From: Catenovulum sp052056295
GTDB lineage: Bacteria > Pseudomonadota > Gammaproteobacteria > Enterobacterales > Alteromonadaceae
Direction of reading: 5' to 3'
DNA: 64,000 bases
Assembly (NCBI RefSeq): GCF_052056295.1
Contig: NZ_CP182493.1
Coordinates: forward strand, 1,550,001-1,614,000
Position numbers and translations under genes: made by a program. The notes beneath the pieces are model-generated. The model was given only the letters and a program-made list of their open reading frames with translations, made no database searches and was not told the DNA's origin. The number at the start of each line of letters is the position of its first letter. The stretch's first letter is position 1. Positions 54,317 through 64,000 of the stretch are shown here, piece by piece.

Positions 54317-54829
54317 CTAAATTTTCTTTTCTTCAGAGCTTGTTTTTTTCTGATTAACAAAAGCGTCAATCAATACACAAGCCGCACCTATCACTATGCC
54401 CATGTCGGCGACATTAAATGCTGGCCAGCGGCCATACAGAGGAATGGTAAAATCTAAAAAATCAACCACATAACCGTAGGCAACTCTGTCGTATAAGTTA
54501 CCCGCTGCGCCACCTAAAATCAGGTTAAAACCAATTACTAACCAAATTTGTTGTTTAGGTGTTTTTGCTAACCAAAAACTCAATAAACCGACAGCCACTA
54601 TCGCAATAATGGTAAAAAACCAACGTTGCCAGCCGCCACTATCCGCCAAAAAGCTAAACGCCGCACCATAGTTACGTACATAAGTCAGGTTAAAAAATTC
54701 AGTAATTTTAACGCTATCGTATAGCTGAAAACTTTGTAGTACAGCTATTTTGGTTGCTTGGTCGACGATTAGCACTAAAAGTGCTAACCAAATCCAAGCT
54801 AAACCTGTTTGTTTGTATTGAGCAATCAT
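54317..54829 (-). CDS. lspA: Lipoprotein signal peptidase LspA
   Basis: LspA cleaves prolipoproteins after lipidation, so it serves the several lipoproteins encoded in this window. The 170-residue protein has four membrane helices and the two catalytic-Asp motifs NLYDRVAYGYVVDF and FNVADMGIV. The start codon overlaps the ileS stop (TAATG). Confidence 0.97.
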   Translation of the reverse strand: MIAQYKQTGLAWIWLALLVLIVDQATKIAVLQSFQLYDSVKITEFFNLTYVRNYGAAFSFLADSGGWQRWFFTIIAIVAVGLLSFWLAKTPKQQIWLVIGFNLILGGAAGNLYDRVAYGYVVDFLDFTIPLYGRWPAFNVADMGIVIGAACVLIDAFVNQKKTSSEEKKI

Positions 54830-57654
54830 TAGGCAAATTGTCGGCTTTCGCCTGCTCCGTCGATATTAGTTACACAACGGCCACATAAGCTTGGGTGCTC
54901 GGCAATTTGACCAACTTCTTCACGGTAATGCCAACAACGGTCACACTTTTTGCCTTGGCTCGGCTGAATGGCAATTTTTAATCCAGCAATTTCAGTGTCT
55001 GCTGCATCACCAGCTTGTTCAAGCGGTTGAATATCAGCTTTTGATGTAATTAATACAAAACGCAATTCGTCTTCCAATTTCGCTAATAATGTATATAAAC
55101 TGTCATCTGCAAAAATTGAAACTTCCGCTTGCAAAGACGCACCAATAACTTCTTCACGGCGCGCCACTTCGATTAATCGATTCACTTCATCTTTCACTGC
55201 CATAACTTGTTGCCAGTCAGCATCAGATAATTTGGCACTTTCTGGTAGTGGCGCTAATTTATCGTACCAAGTTTGCGTGAAGATAAATTCATCGCGCTTG
55301 CCTGGTAATGCTGCCCAAATTTCTTGTGCAGTAAAACTTAATACAGGTGCCATCCAACGAGTCATAGCTTCGGCGATTAAATACAATGCAGTTTGGCAAG
55401 AACGACGCGCATGGCCATCTGCTTTCGCTGTGTATTGTCTGTCTTTAATCACATCTAAGTAGAAACTCCCCATATCAATTGAACAGAAATGCATTAATTT
55501 TTGCACAACTTGTAAAATTTGATACTCGTCGTAAGCTTTAGTGATCTCTTGTTGAACCTCATACGCTTTTGCCACTGCCCAACGGTCTAACTCAACCATT
55601 TCATCTAACGCAACCATATCAGTTGCTGGTTCAAAACCATTTAAGTTAGACAATAAGAAACGTGCAGTGTTACGAATACGACGATATGCATCAGCTGAAC
55701 GTTTAAATATCTCATCAGATACTGTGATGTCTGCAGTGTAGTTAGCAGAAGCTATCCACAAACGTAGAATATCCGCACCAAACTTGCCGATAATTTGTTG
55801 TGGGCTAACTGTGTTACCGATTGATTTAGACATCTTGCGACCGTCTTTATCTACGGTAAAACCATGAGTTAATACTTGCTGATACGGTGCTGCATCTTTC
55901 AAGGCAATGCCAGTCATTAATGACGACATAAACCAACCACGGTGTTGGTCTGAACCTTCTAAATATAAATCAGCTTGTTTTTTAGTATAAGTATCACGTG
56001 CATCTACCACACAAGCGTGGGTTACACCTGAATCAAACCAAACATCTAAAGTATCAGGTACTTTTACATAAACTTTAGCATCTTCAGCTGACAATAAGTC
56101 AGTTGGCTCTATATCAAACCAAGCTTGAATGCCTTTTTCTTCAACTTGTTTAGCAACAGTTTCAATTAATGCTGGTGTGTCTGGGTGTAATTCGCCGCTT
56201 TCACTATGGACAAATAAAGCAATTGGCACGCCCCAAGTACGCTGACGTGAAATACACCAATCTGGACGGCCTTCAACCATGTTAGAAATACGGCCTTCAC
56301 CCCAAGCTGGGATCCATTTAGTCTTTTTAATTTCAGCCAATGATTTTTCACGTAAACCCGCTTTATCCATAGAGATAAACCACTGTGGTGTTGCGCGGAA
56401 AATGATTGGTGTTTTATGACGCCAACAATGCGGATAACTGTGTGGATACGCATGGTGATGAACCAAAGCACCATTTTCACGTAACAAATCAACGATTGGT
56501 GTATTTGCTTTGCTAACGTGCTGACCTTCAAACAAAGGTGTACCCGGTAAATAAACACCATTTGCACCAACAGGGTTGGCTACTTCTAAATTGTATTTTG
56601 CACCAACTACGAAGTCGTCTTGACCATGGCCAGGAGCTGTATGAACACAACCAGTACCTGATTCAGTGGTAACGTGTTCGCCCAAAATCACAGGTACGGT
56701 AAAATCATAGAAAGGGTGTTGTGCTTGGGCATTTTCTAACGCTGCACCTTTGCAGAAACCAAGTGCATGATATTTTTCAAAACCAAAACGATCCATGGCC
56801 GATTTAACTAAATCAGAAGCAAGGATTAAACGCTCAGGATTCTCCCCTTCAACTTGGACTAAGGTGTAGTCAAGTTCAGGGTGAATTGCGACAGCTCGGT
56901 TCGCCGGTAAAGTCCAAGGTGTGGTGGTCCAAATAACCACAGAAATATCACCTTGACCACTATGCCCATCTGGATGATCAAACTTATCGGCAATCGACTC
57001 ATCAATTAATTTAAAGCGTACATCAATTGCTGGTGACTCTTTGTCTTTATATTCAACTTCGGCTTCAGCCAACGCAGAGCCACAATCAGTACACCAATGA
57101 ACAGGTTTAAAACCTTTTTCTAAATGGCCGTTTTCAACAATTTTGCCGAGTGAGCGAATAATATTGGCTTCAAATTGGAAATCCATGGTTAGGTATGGCT
57201 TGTCCCACTCACCTAAAACACCTAAACGCACAAAATCTGCTTTTTGCCCTTCAACCTGTTTGGCAGCATAAGCACGGCATTTTTCACGGAATTCAGCAGC
57301 TGAAACTTTATGGCCTGGTTTGCCAACTTTTTTCTCAACTTGTAATTCGATTGGTAAACCATGACAGTCCCAACCTGGTACATACGGCGCGTCAAATCCA
57401 GACAAAGTTTTGGATTTGATAATAATATCTTTCAGTACCTTATTTACTGCATGGCCTAAGTGAATATCACCATTCGCGTATGGAGGGCCATCGTGTAATA
57501 CGAATTGCTCACAACCTTGGCGAGCTTGACGAATAGCCTGATATAAACCTTTTTGTTGCCATGCTTTTAACATACCTGGTTCGCGCTTAGCTAAATCGCC
57601 ACGCATAGGGAAACCAGTTTCTGGTAGATTTAAGGTACTTTTATATTCACTCAT
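54829..57654 (-). CDS. ileS: Isoleucyl-tRNA synthetase IleS
   Basis: The 941-residue class I synthetase has HIGH as NGDIHLGHA, KMSKS in DGRKMSKSIGN, an editing domain (WTTTPWTLPANRA) and the C-terminal zinc site CDRCWHYREE...LCGRC. I use the ATG at 57654 (MSEYKSTLNLP), the family start; a longer frame reaches back into ribF. It is in the conserved ribF-ileS-lspA order and coupled to lspA by overlap. Confidence 0.97.
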   Translation of the reverse strand: MSEYKSTLNLPETGFPMRGDLAKREPGMLKAWQQKGLYQAIRQARQGCEQFVLHDGPPYANGDIHLGHAVNKVLKDIIIKSKTLSGFDAPYVPGWDCHGLPIELQVEKKVGKPGHKVSAAEFREKCRAYAAKQVEGQKADFVRLGVLGEWDKPYLTMDFQFEANIIRSLGKIVENGHLEKGFKPVHWCTDCGSALAEAEVEYKDKESPAIDVRFKLIDESIADKFDHPDGHSGQGDISVVIWTTTPWTLPANRAVAIHPELDYTLVQVEGENPERLILASDLVKSAMDRFGFEKYHALGFCKGAALENAQAQHPFYDFTVPVILGEHVTTESGTGCVHTAPGHGQDDFVVGAKYNLEVANPVGANGVYLPGTPLFEGQHVSKANTPIVDLLRENGALVHHHAYPHSYPHCWRHKTPIIFRATPQWFISMDKAGLREKSLAEIKKTKWIPAWGEGRISNMVEGRPDWCISRQRTWGVPIALFVHSESGELHPDTPALIETVAKQVEEKGIQAWFDIEPTDLLSAEDAKVYVKVPDTLDVWFDSGVTHACVVDARDTYTKKQADLYLEGSDQHRGWFMSSLMTGIALKDAAPYQQVLTHGFTVDKDGRKMSKSIGNTVSPQQIIGKFGADILRLWIASANYTADITVSDEIFKRSADAYRRIRNTARFLLSNLNGFEPATDMVALDEMVELDRWAVAKAYEVQQEITKAYDEYQILQVVQKLMHFCSIDMGSFYLDVIKDRQYTAKADGHARRSCQTALYLIAEAMTRWMAPVLSFTAQEIWAALPGKRDEFIFTQTWYDKLAPLPESAKLSDADWQQVMAVKDEVNRLIEVARREEVIGASLQAEVSIFADDSLYTLLAKLEDELRFVLITSKADIQPLEQAGDAADTEIAGLKIAIQPSQGKKCDRCWHYREEVGQIAEHPSLCGRCVTNIDGAGESRQFA

Positions 57655-57676
57655 TTTTTTGCCGTATTCCTGATAG

Positions 57677-58609
57677 TTATTCTGCTCTTTCAAGCGCAAA
57701 AAATTGTTTGGCGGTTTGACAGTCTAATACAATTTGCTGCTGCAATGCCGCTAAAGATTCAAATTTCTGTTCAGCACGAATTTTGTGCCTAAATATGACC
57801 TGCAAGCGCTGTTGATATAAGTCACCTGCAAAATCAAAAATATGTACTTCTAATTGGTTCTGTTTACCATTTAACGTTGGTCGGTAACCAACATTCGCTA
57901 CAGCATCGTATAAACGTCCGTCTAATTTAACCTGTACGGCAAATACGCCAGAGACAGGTGAAACTTTGCGATGCATTAAAATATTCGCGGTTGGAAAACC
58001 TATGGTGCGACCATTTTTAGCACCATGTACCACAGTACCCCACACACTATAGGGCCGACCTAATAATCTTTGTGCGCCAACAAAATCATCGTTTGCTACT
58101 CGCTCGCGAATGGCTGTACTGCTCACACGTTCAGACTGCAAGATACAGCTTTGGGTATCTTCTACGCTAAAATGGTATTTTTTGGCTAAAACTTGCAACA
58201 GCGCAAAATCACCTTGGCGCTTACAACCAAATTTAAAATCATCACCAATAACTAGGTGTTTTACCCCTAACTTGTTGACCAATAAATCACTGACAAATTC
58301 CTCAGCAGGTAAATTGGCAAACGCTTGGTTGAAACGCACACACAAAAGTCGGTCAACATGCGGTTGTAATAATTGGTATTTATCGCGCCAGCGAATTAGC
58401 CTAGCAGGGGCGGCAGCTGGGTTAAATACTTCAACTGGCTGAGGTTCAAATGTCATCACAACTGAAGGTAATTGGTGTTTTTCGCTACTAGCCTTTAACT
58501 GCGATAACACAGACATATGGCCTAAATGCACACCATCAAAATTACCTATGGTCAAAACACAGCCTTTATGCTGCGGTTTGATGTTATGTATACCTCGGAT
58601 TAACTCCAT
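57677..58609 (-). CDS. ribF: Bifunctional riboflavin kinase/FMN adenylyltransferase RibF
   Basis: RibF converts riboflavin to FMN and FAD. The 310-residue protein has the N-terminal adenylyltransferase motif GNFDGVHLGHMSVL and the C-terminal flavokinase motifs GRTIGFPTANI and GVFAVQVKL. It ends 22 bases before the ileS start and is about 50 bases downstream of murJ. Confidence 0.96.
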   Translation of the reverse strand: MELIRGIHNIKPQHKGCVLTIGNFDGVHLGHMSVLSQLKASSEKHQLPSVVMTFEPQPVEVFNPAAAPARLIRWRDKYQLLQPHVDRLLCVRFNQAFANLPAEEFVSDLLVNKLGVKHLVIGDDFKFGCKRQGDFALLQVLAKKYHFSVEDTQSCILQSERVSSTAIRERVANDDFVGAQRLLGRPYSVWGTVVHGAKNGRTIGFPTANILMHRKVSPVSGVFAVQVKLDGRLYDAVANVGYRPTLNGKQNQLEVHIFDFAGDLYQQRLQVIFRHKIRAEQKFESLAALQQQIVLDCQTAKQFFALERAE

Positions 58610-58660
58610 GCCAGCCCACTAACTATAAAATTCGGCGCGATTATAACTTAGCTAACAAAA

Positions 58661-60217
58661 CTATGCAGCTTTCAAATGACAAAGTCTTAAACCAATTGCA
58701 AATAATGACAATAAATACACCACACCACCAATGCCAATTAAACCAGCCAACCAAAGTGAGCGCATCCAAGTATCCATTTCAAGCCATAATTGACGCTCTG
58801 GCATCAGATAATAAATTGCCAGTAACATAAACATGCTTGCAGCAATAACTCGAACCAGTGTCAAAACACTTTGTTTAGTTAGATGATAAACACCTTGTTT
58901 GTGTAAAAAATAATATAAACAGCCAGCATTAAACAAAGCAGATAAGCTGGTTGCCATGGCTAAACCAACATGTTTAAACGGATAAATCAGCATTAAATTA
59001 AATGCCATGTTTAACACCATGGCATAAATACCCACTTTGACCGGTGTTTTAGTATCTTGGCGCGAGAAAAAACCACTGGCTAAAACTTTAATCCACATAA
59101 AACAAATCAGTCCGGCTGCATAAGCCATTAAGCTCAAGCGGCTTTGTGCTGCGTCATATGCGCTAAATTCACCACGCATAAATAACACCATTAACATAGG
59201 TTCAGCGAGTAACATCAAACCAAAACCAGAAGGAATACCTAAAATACATACCATGCGTATGCCCCAGTCCATAGTATTGGCAAAGTCTTGTTTGCCCGCA
59301 TTAACATGCTCTTTTGACAACTGAGGTAGAATCACTGTCGCTATGGCTATACCAAATAAACCAAGCGGAAACTCCAACAAACGGTCTGAATAATATAACC
59401 AACTGATAGAGCCAAATTGAAGAAAGCTTGCAAGTACAGTGTCTAACAACAAATTGATTTGGCTGACGGATACGCCAAACAAAGCAGGTAACATTAATAA
59501 ACGGATTTTTTTAACCCCAGGATCGCTCCACCCCCATTGTGGACGACAAATCAATCCTGCTTTGTGCAAAAAAGGCAGTTGGAAGACAAATTGGATTATA
59601 CCGCCGAAAAATACCCCCCAAGCCAAAGCAAAAGCGGGTTGAGCAAAATTGTCAGCAAAAAATATTGCCGCAGTGATCATACTGATATTGAGCAACACAG
59701 GGGTAAAAGCAGCCGCGCCAAACTTGCCCCAAGTATTAAGCACAGCGCCAGCCAGCGCAGTGACTGCAATAAACATTAAATACGGAAAGGTGATTTTGAG
59801 CATTAAACTCGCAAGTAAATAGTTTTCTGTGCCCGGCCCACCATTTAAATAATCTAAAAACCAGCCTGTACCAAATAAAGCAATAACTACAGGAGAGCCT
59901 ATTACCCCCAATATGGTTGTGATCATCACTATAGTGCCGAGCGTACCGGCAACTCGTGCAATGAGTAACTTAGTTTCATCTAAACTTTTATTTTCTTTGT
60001 ATTCAGTTAATACAGGGACAAATGCCTGAGCAAAAGCGCCTTCAGCAAATAAACGGCGAAGAAAATTGGGAATTTTATTAGTTAGGATAAATACGTCAGC
60101 AGCAGCACCTGCACCGAGTAAATTTGCGATAATAACATCACGAACTAAACCCAACACACGTGATACTAATGTCATCGCGCTAAAAATAATGCCAGATCTT
60201 AATAAACCTTTCGCCAA
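58661..60217 (-). CDS. murJ: Lipid II flippase MurJ
   Basis: MurJ flips lipid II for peptidoglycan synthesis. The 518-residue protein has about 14 membrane helices and the signature near the start (TLVSRVLGLVRDVIIANLLGAG, conserved Arg residues) and DVFILTNKIPNFLRRLFAEGAF region. The start is TTG with GGAAAA upstream; no ATG fits. It is divergent from rpsT, as in E. coli relatives. Confidence 0.95.
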   Translation of the reverse strand: MAKGLLRSGIIFSAMTLVSRVLGLVRDVIIANLLGAGAAADVFILTNKIPNFLRRLFAEGAFAQAFVPVLTEYKENKSLDETKLLIARVAGTLGTIVMITTILGVIGSPVVIALFGTGWFLDYLNGGPGTENYLLASLMLKITFPYLMFIAVTALAGAVLNTWGKFGAAAFTPVLLNISMITAAIFFADNFAQPAFALAWGVFFGGIIQFVFQLPFLHKAGLICRPQWGWSDPGVKKIRLLMLPALFGVSVSQINLLLDTVLASFLQFGSISWLYYSDRLLEFPLGLFGIAIATVILPQLSKEHVNAGKQDFANTMDWGIRMVCILGIPSGFGLMLLAEPMLMVLFMRGEFSAYDAAQSRLSLMAYAAGLICFMWIKVLASGFFSRQDTKTPVKVGIYAMVLNMAFNLMLIYPFKHVGLAMATSLSALFNAGCLYYFLHKQGVYHLTKQSVLTLVRVIAASMFMLLAIYYLMPERQLWLEMDTWMRSLWLAGLIGIGGVVYLLSLFAIGLRLCHLKAA

Positions 60218-60394
60218 AAGTGTTTTCCAATTTCATATTTTGCTGGCGCTGGAGTATACTAGACGGCGTTTATCATTCCTATGTTTGTTAGTAATTGTTC
60301 CGATAAATCGACTGAGATTTATTCAGGCAGGATCACCTAGACATAATGCGATGGAAATGAGATGGATAAAAGTGCATTTTTTGTCCGAAATTAA

Positions 60395-60423
60395 TTGACA
60401 TTTACCCTTTTTACAGGCATATT
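60395..60423 (+). promoter_or_regulatory. Promoter of rpsT
   Basis: -35 TTGACA (60395-60400) and -10-like CATATT (60418-60423) are 17 bp apart with a GC-rich discriminator after it. The rpsT start is about 50 bases downstream. Confidence 0.6.
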
Positions 60424-60474
60424 TCCGCGCCTTTATTAAGGGTATCCCTGTTTTCGATTTTTAGGAGTTTAGTT

Positions 60475-60735
60475 TTGGCTAACATCAAGTCTGCTAAAAA
60501 ACGCGCGGTTCAAGCTGAGAAAAGTCGCCAGCATAATGCAAGCCGTCGTTCTATGATGCGTACATATTTGAAAAAAGTTGTTGCCGCTATTGCAGCTGGT
60601 GACAAAGAAGGCGCAACTGCTGCTTTCCAAACTGTTCAACCATTGTTGGATCGTTTCGCATCACGTGGTTTAATCCACAAAAATAAAGCTGCACGTCATA
60701 AGAGCCGTTTAGCTGCTCAGATTAAAGCTTTATAA
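60475..60735 (+). CDS. rpsT: 30S ribosomal protein S20
   Basis: The 86-residue basic protein starts MANIKSAKKRAVQAEKSR and matches S20 over its whole length. The start codon is TTG with AGGAG upstream, the same unusual start used by E. coli rpsT, where UUG is part of translational autocontrol by S20. A terminator follows. It is divergent from murJ, the conserved arrangement. Confidence 0.98.
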   Translation: MANIKSAKKRAVQAEKSRQHNASRRSMMRTYLKKVVAAIAAGDKEGATAAFQTVQPLLDRFASRGLIHKNKAARHKSRLAAQIKAL

Positions 60736-60760
60736 TTCGCAATTTTTTAAAATTGCAGAA

Positions 60761-60797
60761 AAACCAGAATCCGGTTAATACCGATTCTGGTTTTTTT
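60761..60797. terminator. rpsT terminator, shared with the convergent GGDEF/EAL gene
   Basis: Stem AAACCAGAATC-GG pairs with CC-GATTCTGGTTT, followed by TTTTTTT. It lies at the end of rpsT and touches the stop codon of the convergent gene. Confidence 0.8.
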
Positions 60798-63711
60798 ATA
60801 GCTGATTTTCGCTTGCACTCACATTAGACAATTTTTCTACCAGCTGTTTGGCACTAATCGGCTTAGAAAAATAATAACCTTGGAAATGATCACAACCCAT
60901 TTTGTCTAACGCTAAGTATTGTTCCTGCGTTTCCACCCCTTCCGCGACCACCCACAAGTTTAGATGTTTGGCAATTGAAACCATAGACTCAACTAAAGGT
61001 GCAGGTTTAACACCATCCACTTCATCGATAAATGCTTTATCTATTTTCAATTCGTCTAACGGCAACTCACGTAAATAAGATAACGAAGAATAGCCTGTGC
61101 CAAAGTCATCCAAAGCAATTTTAAACCCAAGCCGACGCAGCTCTGCTAACTTAGATTTAGCTTCATCAACATTCTGCAGTAAACCAGTTTCAGTCAACTC
61201 TAAGGTAATTTTATTCGCATCGATTTTAAGCTTTTCAACCAGTGAGATTAACTTTTTAGTAAAGTTATGGTCGGCAAATTGCCATGCCGATACATTAATA
61301 GATAAACGTTGGAAACCATCAAATTGAGCAAGCACAGTCAATTGTAATAAAGCTGATTCTAAAACCCAATCGCCAATCGCATGAATCAAGCCAGTTTCTT
61401 CGGCAAGTGGAATAAATTCCGCCGGTGAAACAAAACCATTTTGATCGCTGATCCAGCGAATTAATACTTCGGCACCATAAATTTGTTGCTCTGCATTGTA
61501 CTGAGGTTGATACAAGAGTGAAAATTCCCGCTGCGCAATCGCTCGTTTGAGATCTTGTTCCAAAGATATGCGCTGCTCTACTTTTTGCTGTATGGCCGGA
61601 TCAAACAAATAAAACTGTCCGCGGCCTAATTCTTTCGATTGCATTAGTGCTGTTTCAGCAAAGCGTAAAATCTCTAGCTTGTCGAAACTATGTAGCGGAA
61701 ATAAACAAATACCCGCACTTGCTGCAATGTTAACTATGCGTTCACCAACTTGAATAGGTTGGCTAATGAGTTGAATAACTGAGTGAGCTAATCGTTGAGC
61801 GTATAGGGTAATATTATCAACCGATTGCGATTGGCAAATTATTACAAACTCATCACCACCATAACGTGCTACTACCGCCTCTTTTAATGATGCAAGCCTA
61901 TGGCCGACAGTACGTAAAATCTCGTCAGCAACATCATTGCCTAAGGCATCATTGACAAATTTAAAGTTATCTAAATCAACCAATATCAAGGCGAAATGTT
62001 CATTGTATCGATTTAGGTAAGTAGACAGCTTAGCTAATAAGTTAGCTCTGTTCGGTAACTGAGTTAAGTAGTCATAATAAGCTAGGTTCCTGATCTCCTG
62101 TTCAGCGCGTTCCATTTGTAATTCAGAACTTGCCCTAGCAGCAAAAATATTCAGTATCTCTTGTCCTTGATAGCCTATGTCTAGCTCATTGATGCTCAAC
62201 AAAGTTAATAAACCTATTGTGTTGCCTTCCGCATCTTTCAAAGCAACCCCCAGATAACCTTGAATGCCCATCTCAATCAGTAATGTGTCTTTGGGGTATT
62301 CTTGCTGCACCCCTTTAGGAAACCAACACATGCCACTTGATTTAGTTTGCTCGCAAGGCGTATGCTCTAACGCATACGAAAAGTTATCAACCAATTTACC
62401 TTGGTAGGCTACAGCAAGGGTTTTTGCTGTTGTTTCTTGCTGTTGCAGCTGCGCAATAAACACATAATCCACAGGGAAAATTTGGCTTAAGCTTTCAACC
62501 ATAGACTGGTAAAAATGCTCTCCGCGCTCGCCGACTACACCTTGGGCAATTTTATTAATCGCTTGTTCGACGTATTTTTCTTGAGTGACATTTTTCATGC
62601 GAATACAAAAATGTGTCACTTGATTATTACGATCGTGCAGCGGAAAAATATACACTTTGAGCCATGCATTCGCATTGATTTTGTTGGCAATAGGCCAATA
62701 GGTCAAATCCACCTTATTCAATTGAATTTCGGGCAATTTGTTATTGTTTTTGTGCAGATTCAATACAAACTGGTGACTTTCAAAACTATGACGTAAAAAC
62801 TCGACTAAATTAAATTTATTTTCAGCTAAATCACTTTGCCAAAATTGAACACTAGCAGAATTAACTTGTTCAACCTCACCAGCTAGATTAACCACGTGCG
62901 TCGCGATCGGATCTTCCGCTACCAGTTGAATTAACTTATCTCGTTCTTTTTCTATTTGCCCTCGTTTAAAGGCTTCTTCACGTAAAGCTTTAGTTCGTTG
63001 GCGCAACTTAATATCAGCCAGCTTAAATTCGTAGATAAGCGCAGCACACATCAAGCCGATAAAAATTAAAAAGCCAAAACCAGCTAACGGCAAATGCTGG
63101 TGGAAACCCCAGTTCGCCAAATATACATAGAAAGCGAGTAAACTTTGAATAACAAAATAAATCCCCAGTGCCAGTGCTACCGGTTTATGCCCAGCATGAA
63201 ATAATTTTTTCGCAATAACCAATGCCAAGGCCATACCACTAAAAAAGTATAAAAACCAAGCGTGGCTCCACCAACTTGCTTCTCCTACCATGACGTAGTA
63301 GTTAACCTTATCAAATATGACTTGTTGCACATTGGGTTGGCTGGCAAATCGGGTTGTATAAGGCAGTAAATGATTGGCAAATAAAAATATGCAGCCAATT
63401 AACAGCGCGCCGAAAAATATCAATCGACTGGATTGGAATTTTTTATAACTGTACAAGAAATACAGCAAAACTGCAGGAAAGAGTATGACGAAAAAATTGC
63501 GCAATCGACGCAATTCAATTTGCTCTGTAACGTCGGCTGTAACAATGAGCTGTGCTGACAAATACTGAAAAGCAGCCACCATAATACAAATAATGGCGAG
63601 TGATAACATGCGGCCTTTGTATCGGCTAACAAGCGCCAACGCACACAACACAGTAGCGACTAAGCTGCTAACCCCAACAGAAAAATAATATGCTTGATGA
63701 ATTAGTTCCAT
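60796..63711 (-). CDS. Membrane GGDEF/EAL protein (cyclic-di-GMP turnover)
   Basis: The 971-residue protein has seven or so membrane helices in residues 1-235 (a 7TM-type sensor), then a PAS-like region (about 265-395), a GAF-like region (about 400-535), a GGDEF domain with intact VARYGGDEFVII, and an EAL domain with EVLIRW, NVSAWQF, ELTETGL, DDFGTGYSSL, ELKIDKAF and EGVET. All the phosphodiesterase metal and catalytic residues I can check are present, so it may both make and degrade c-di-GMP. Link to type IV pili nearby is possible but unproven. Confidence 0.92.
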   Translation of the reverse strand: MELIHQAYYFSVGVSSLVATVLCALALVSRYKGRMLSLAIICIMVAAFQYLSAQLIVTADVTEQIELRRLRNFFVILFPAVLLYFLYSYKKFQSSRLIFFGALLIGCIFLFANHLLPYTTRFASQPNVQQVIFDKVNYYVMVGEASWWSHAWFLYFFSGMALALVIAKKLFHAGHKPVALALGIYFVIQSLLAFYVYLANWGFHQHLPLAGFGFLIFIGLMCAALIYEFKLADIKLRQRTKALREEAFKRGQIEKERDKLIQLVAEDPIATHVVNLAGEVEQVNSASVQFWQSDLAENKFNLVEFLRHSFESHQFVLNLHKNNNKLPEIQLNKVDLTYWPIANKINANAWLKVYIFPLHDRNNQVTHFCIRMKNVTQEKYVEQAINKIAQGVVGERGEHFYQSMVESLSQIFPVDYVFIAQLQQQETTAKTLAVAYQGKLVDNFSYALEHTPCEQTKSSGMCWFPKGVQQEYPKDTLLIEMGIQGYLGVALKDAEGNTIGLLTLLSINELDIGYQGQEILNIFAARASSELQMERAEQEIRNLAYYDYLTQLPNRANLLAKLSTYLNRYNEHFALILVDLDNFKFVNDALGNDVADEILRTVGHRLASLKEAVVARYGGDEFVIICQSQSVDNITLYAQRLAHSVIQLISQPIQVGERIVNIAASAGICLFPLHSFDKLEILRFAETALMQSKELGRGQFYLFDPAIQQKVEQRISLEQDLKRAIAQREFSLLYQPQYNAEQQIYGAEVLIRWISDQNGFVSPAEFIPLAEETGLIHAIGDWVLESALLQLTVLAQFDGFQRLSINVSAWQFADHNFTKKLISLVEKLKIDANKITLELTETGLLQNVDEAKSKLAELRRLGFKIALDDFGTGYSSLSYLRELPLDELKIDKAFIDEVDGVKPAPLVESMVSIAKHLNLWVVAEGVETQEQYLALDKMGCDHFQGYYFSKPISAKQLVEKLSNVSASENQL

Positions 63712-63849
63712 GCAATTAGCCTAGGTAGAGTAAAATACAACAGTGCGAACACTCCTATTATTAATATTTTCAGTTGTACGCTGATTATTGGCCTTTTTAA
63801 TGCAATAATATTGAGCTTAGTTGAATTATAAATAATTAGTATTATTTCA

Positions 63850-64000
63850 ATGCAAAATTTGTTGAAATCCAACACAGCTTGGATCACTTTAATCTTTACA
63901 CTTACGTTAGTAAAATTTTGTTTTGCTGCCCAGCCAATACAAACGCTTGAACAAATAAAAAACCAAGCGCTTGCTGACGATTATGCTTACCACCAGATCG
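63850..64000 (+). CDS. N-terminus of an exported protein (partial), perhaps an M28-type peptidase
   Basis: The open frame starts at ATG 63850 and runs off the window. Residues 1-27 form a signal peptide (MQNLLKSNTAWITLIFTLTL...FCFAAQ). The following LEQIKNQALADDYAYHQ resembles the beginning of secreted M28-family aminopeptidases of Alteromonadales. The family call is a guess; export is well supported. The region 63712-63849 is a divergent promoter gap. Confidence 0.6.
   Translation, partial: MQNLLKSNTAWITLIFTLTLVKFCFAAQPIQTLEQIKNQALADDYAYHQI

Overview
The window reads as chromosomal DNA of a marine gammaproteobacterium of the Alteromonadales, perhaps close to Catenovulum or Paraglaciecola. 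This is inferred from the mutS/pncC/recA, rlmD-relA-mazG, gltX-tRNA and murJ-ribF-ileS-lspA-fkpB-ispH-pil neighbourhoods, the AT-rich bias, NhaD, and the presence of both PEP-CTERM and proteobacterial sortase-system genes. No rRNA, CRISPR array, prophage or plasmid gene was seen.

Layout. 1-7.1 kb: DNA maintenance and one-carbon genes (recA with a LexA box, a membrane-anchored hypothetical, pncC, mutS, folD, yjdM). 7.1-14.2 kb: an MscS channel fused to a cyclic-nucleotide-binding domain, a hypothetical, and rlmD-relA-mazG. 14.2-18.1 kb: pdsS, pdsR and pdsO, the regulatory and OmpA-like parts of the proteobacterial dedicated sortase system, without the sortase or its target. 18.1-19.35 kb: a RAYT (REP-associated tyrosine transposase) nested in REP palindromes and larger double-hairpin repeats. 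19.35-30.5 kb: a 2271-aa lipoprotein with a catalytically altered GH30 domain, a small lipoprotein, a PrsT-like TPR lipoprotein, and a PEP-CTERM protein behind a sigma-54-type promoter. 30.6-41.2 kb: metabolism and sensing (epimerase, ABM monooxygenase, 2-hydroxyacid dehydrogenase, tpx, glpK/glpD, a NIT-domain chemoreceptor, an HDOD protein, nhaD). 41.3-44.7 kb: seven tRNA genes around gltX, with strong promoters. 44.8-52.6 kb: type IV pilus minor pilins (two fimT-like genes, then pilV-W-X-Y1-E plus a TapY2-like gene). 52.9-60.7 kb: ispH, fkpB, lspA, ileS, ribF, murJ and rpsT. 60.8-64 kb: a GGDEF/EAL protein and the start of an exported protein.

The most unusual feature is a dispersed family of about 100-bp double-hairpin elements (eight copies, A to H). 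Each intact copy has a long outer stem and two inner hairpins, mostly with ANGGAY hexaloops. Stem sequences differ between copies but stay complementary. Loops resemble CsrA/RsmA targets and the described TwoAYGGAY RNA motif. Three times a minus-oriented copy is followed by a plus-oriented copy, and two nearly identical copies bracket the RAYT gene, which suggests a link between this RNA-like element and RAYT/REP mobility.

The second cluster of interest is surface biology: an apparently incomplete sortase system lies next to PEP-CTERM genes and a giant lipoprotein whose GH30 domain has lost both catalytic glutamates. All assignments come from reading the sequence and recognising motifs; no database search was run.
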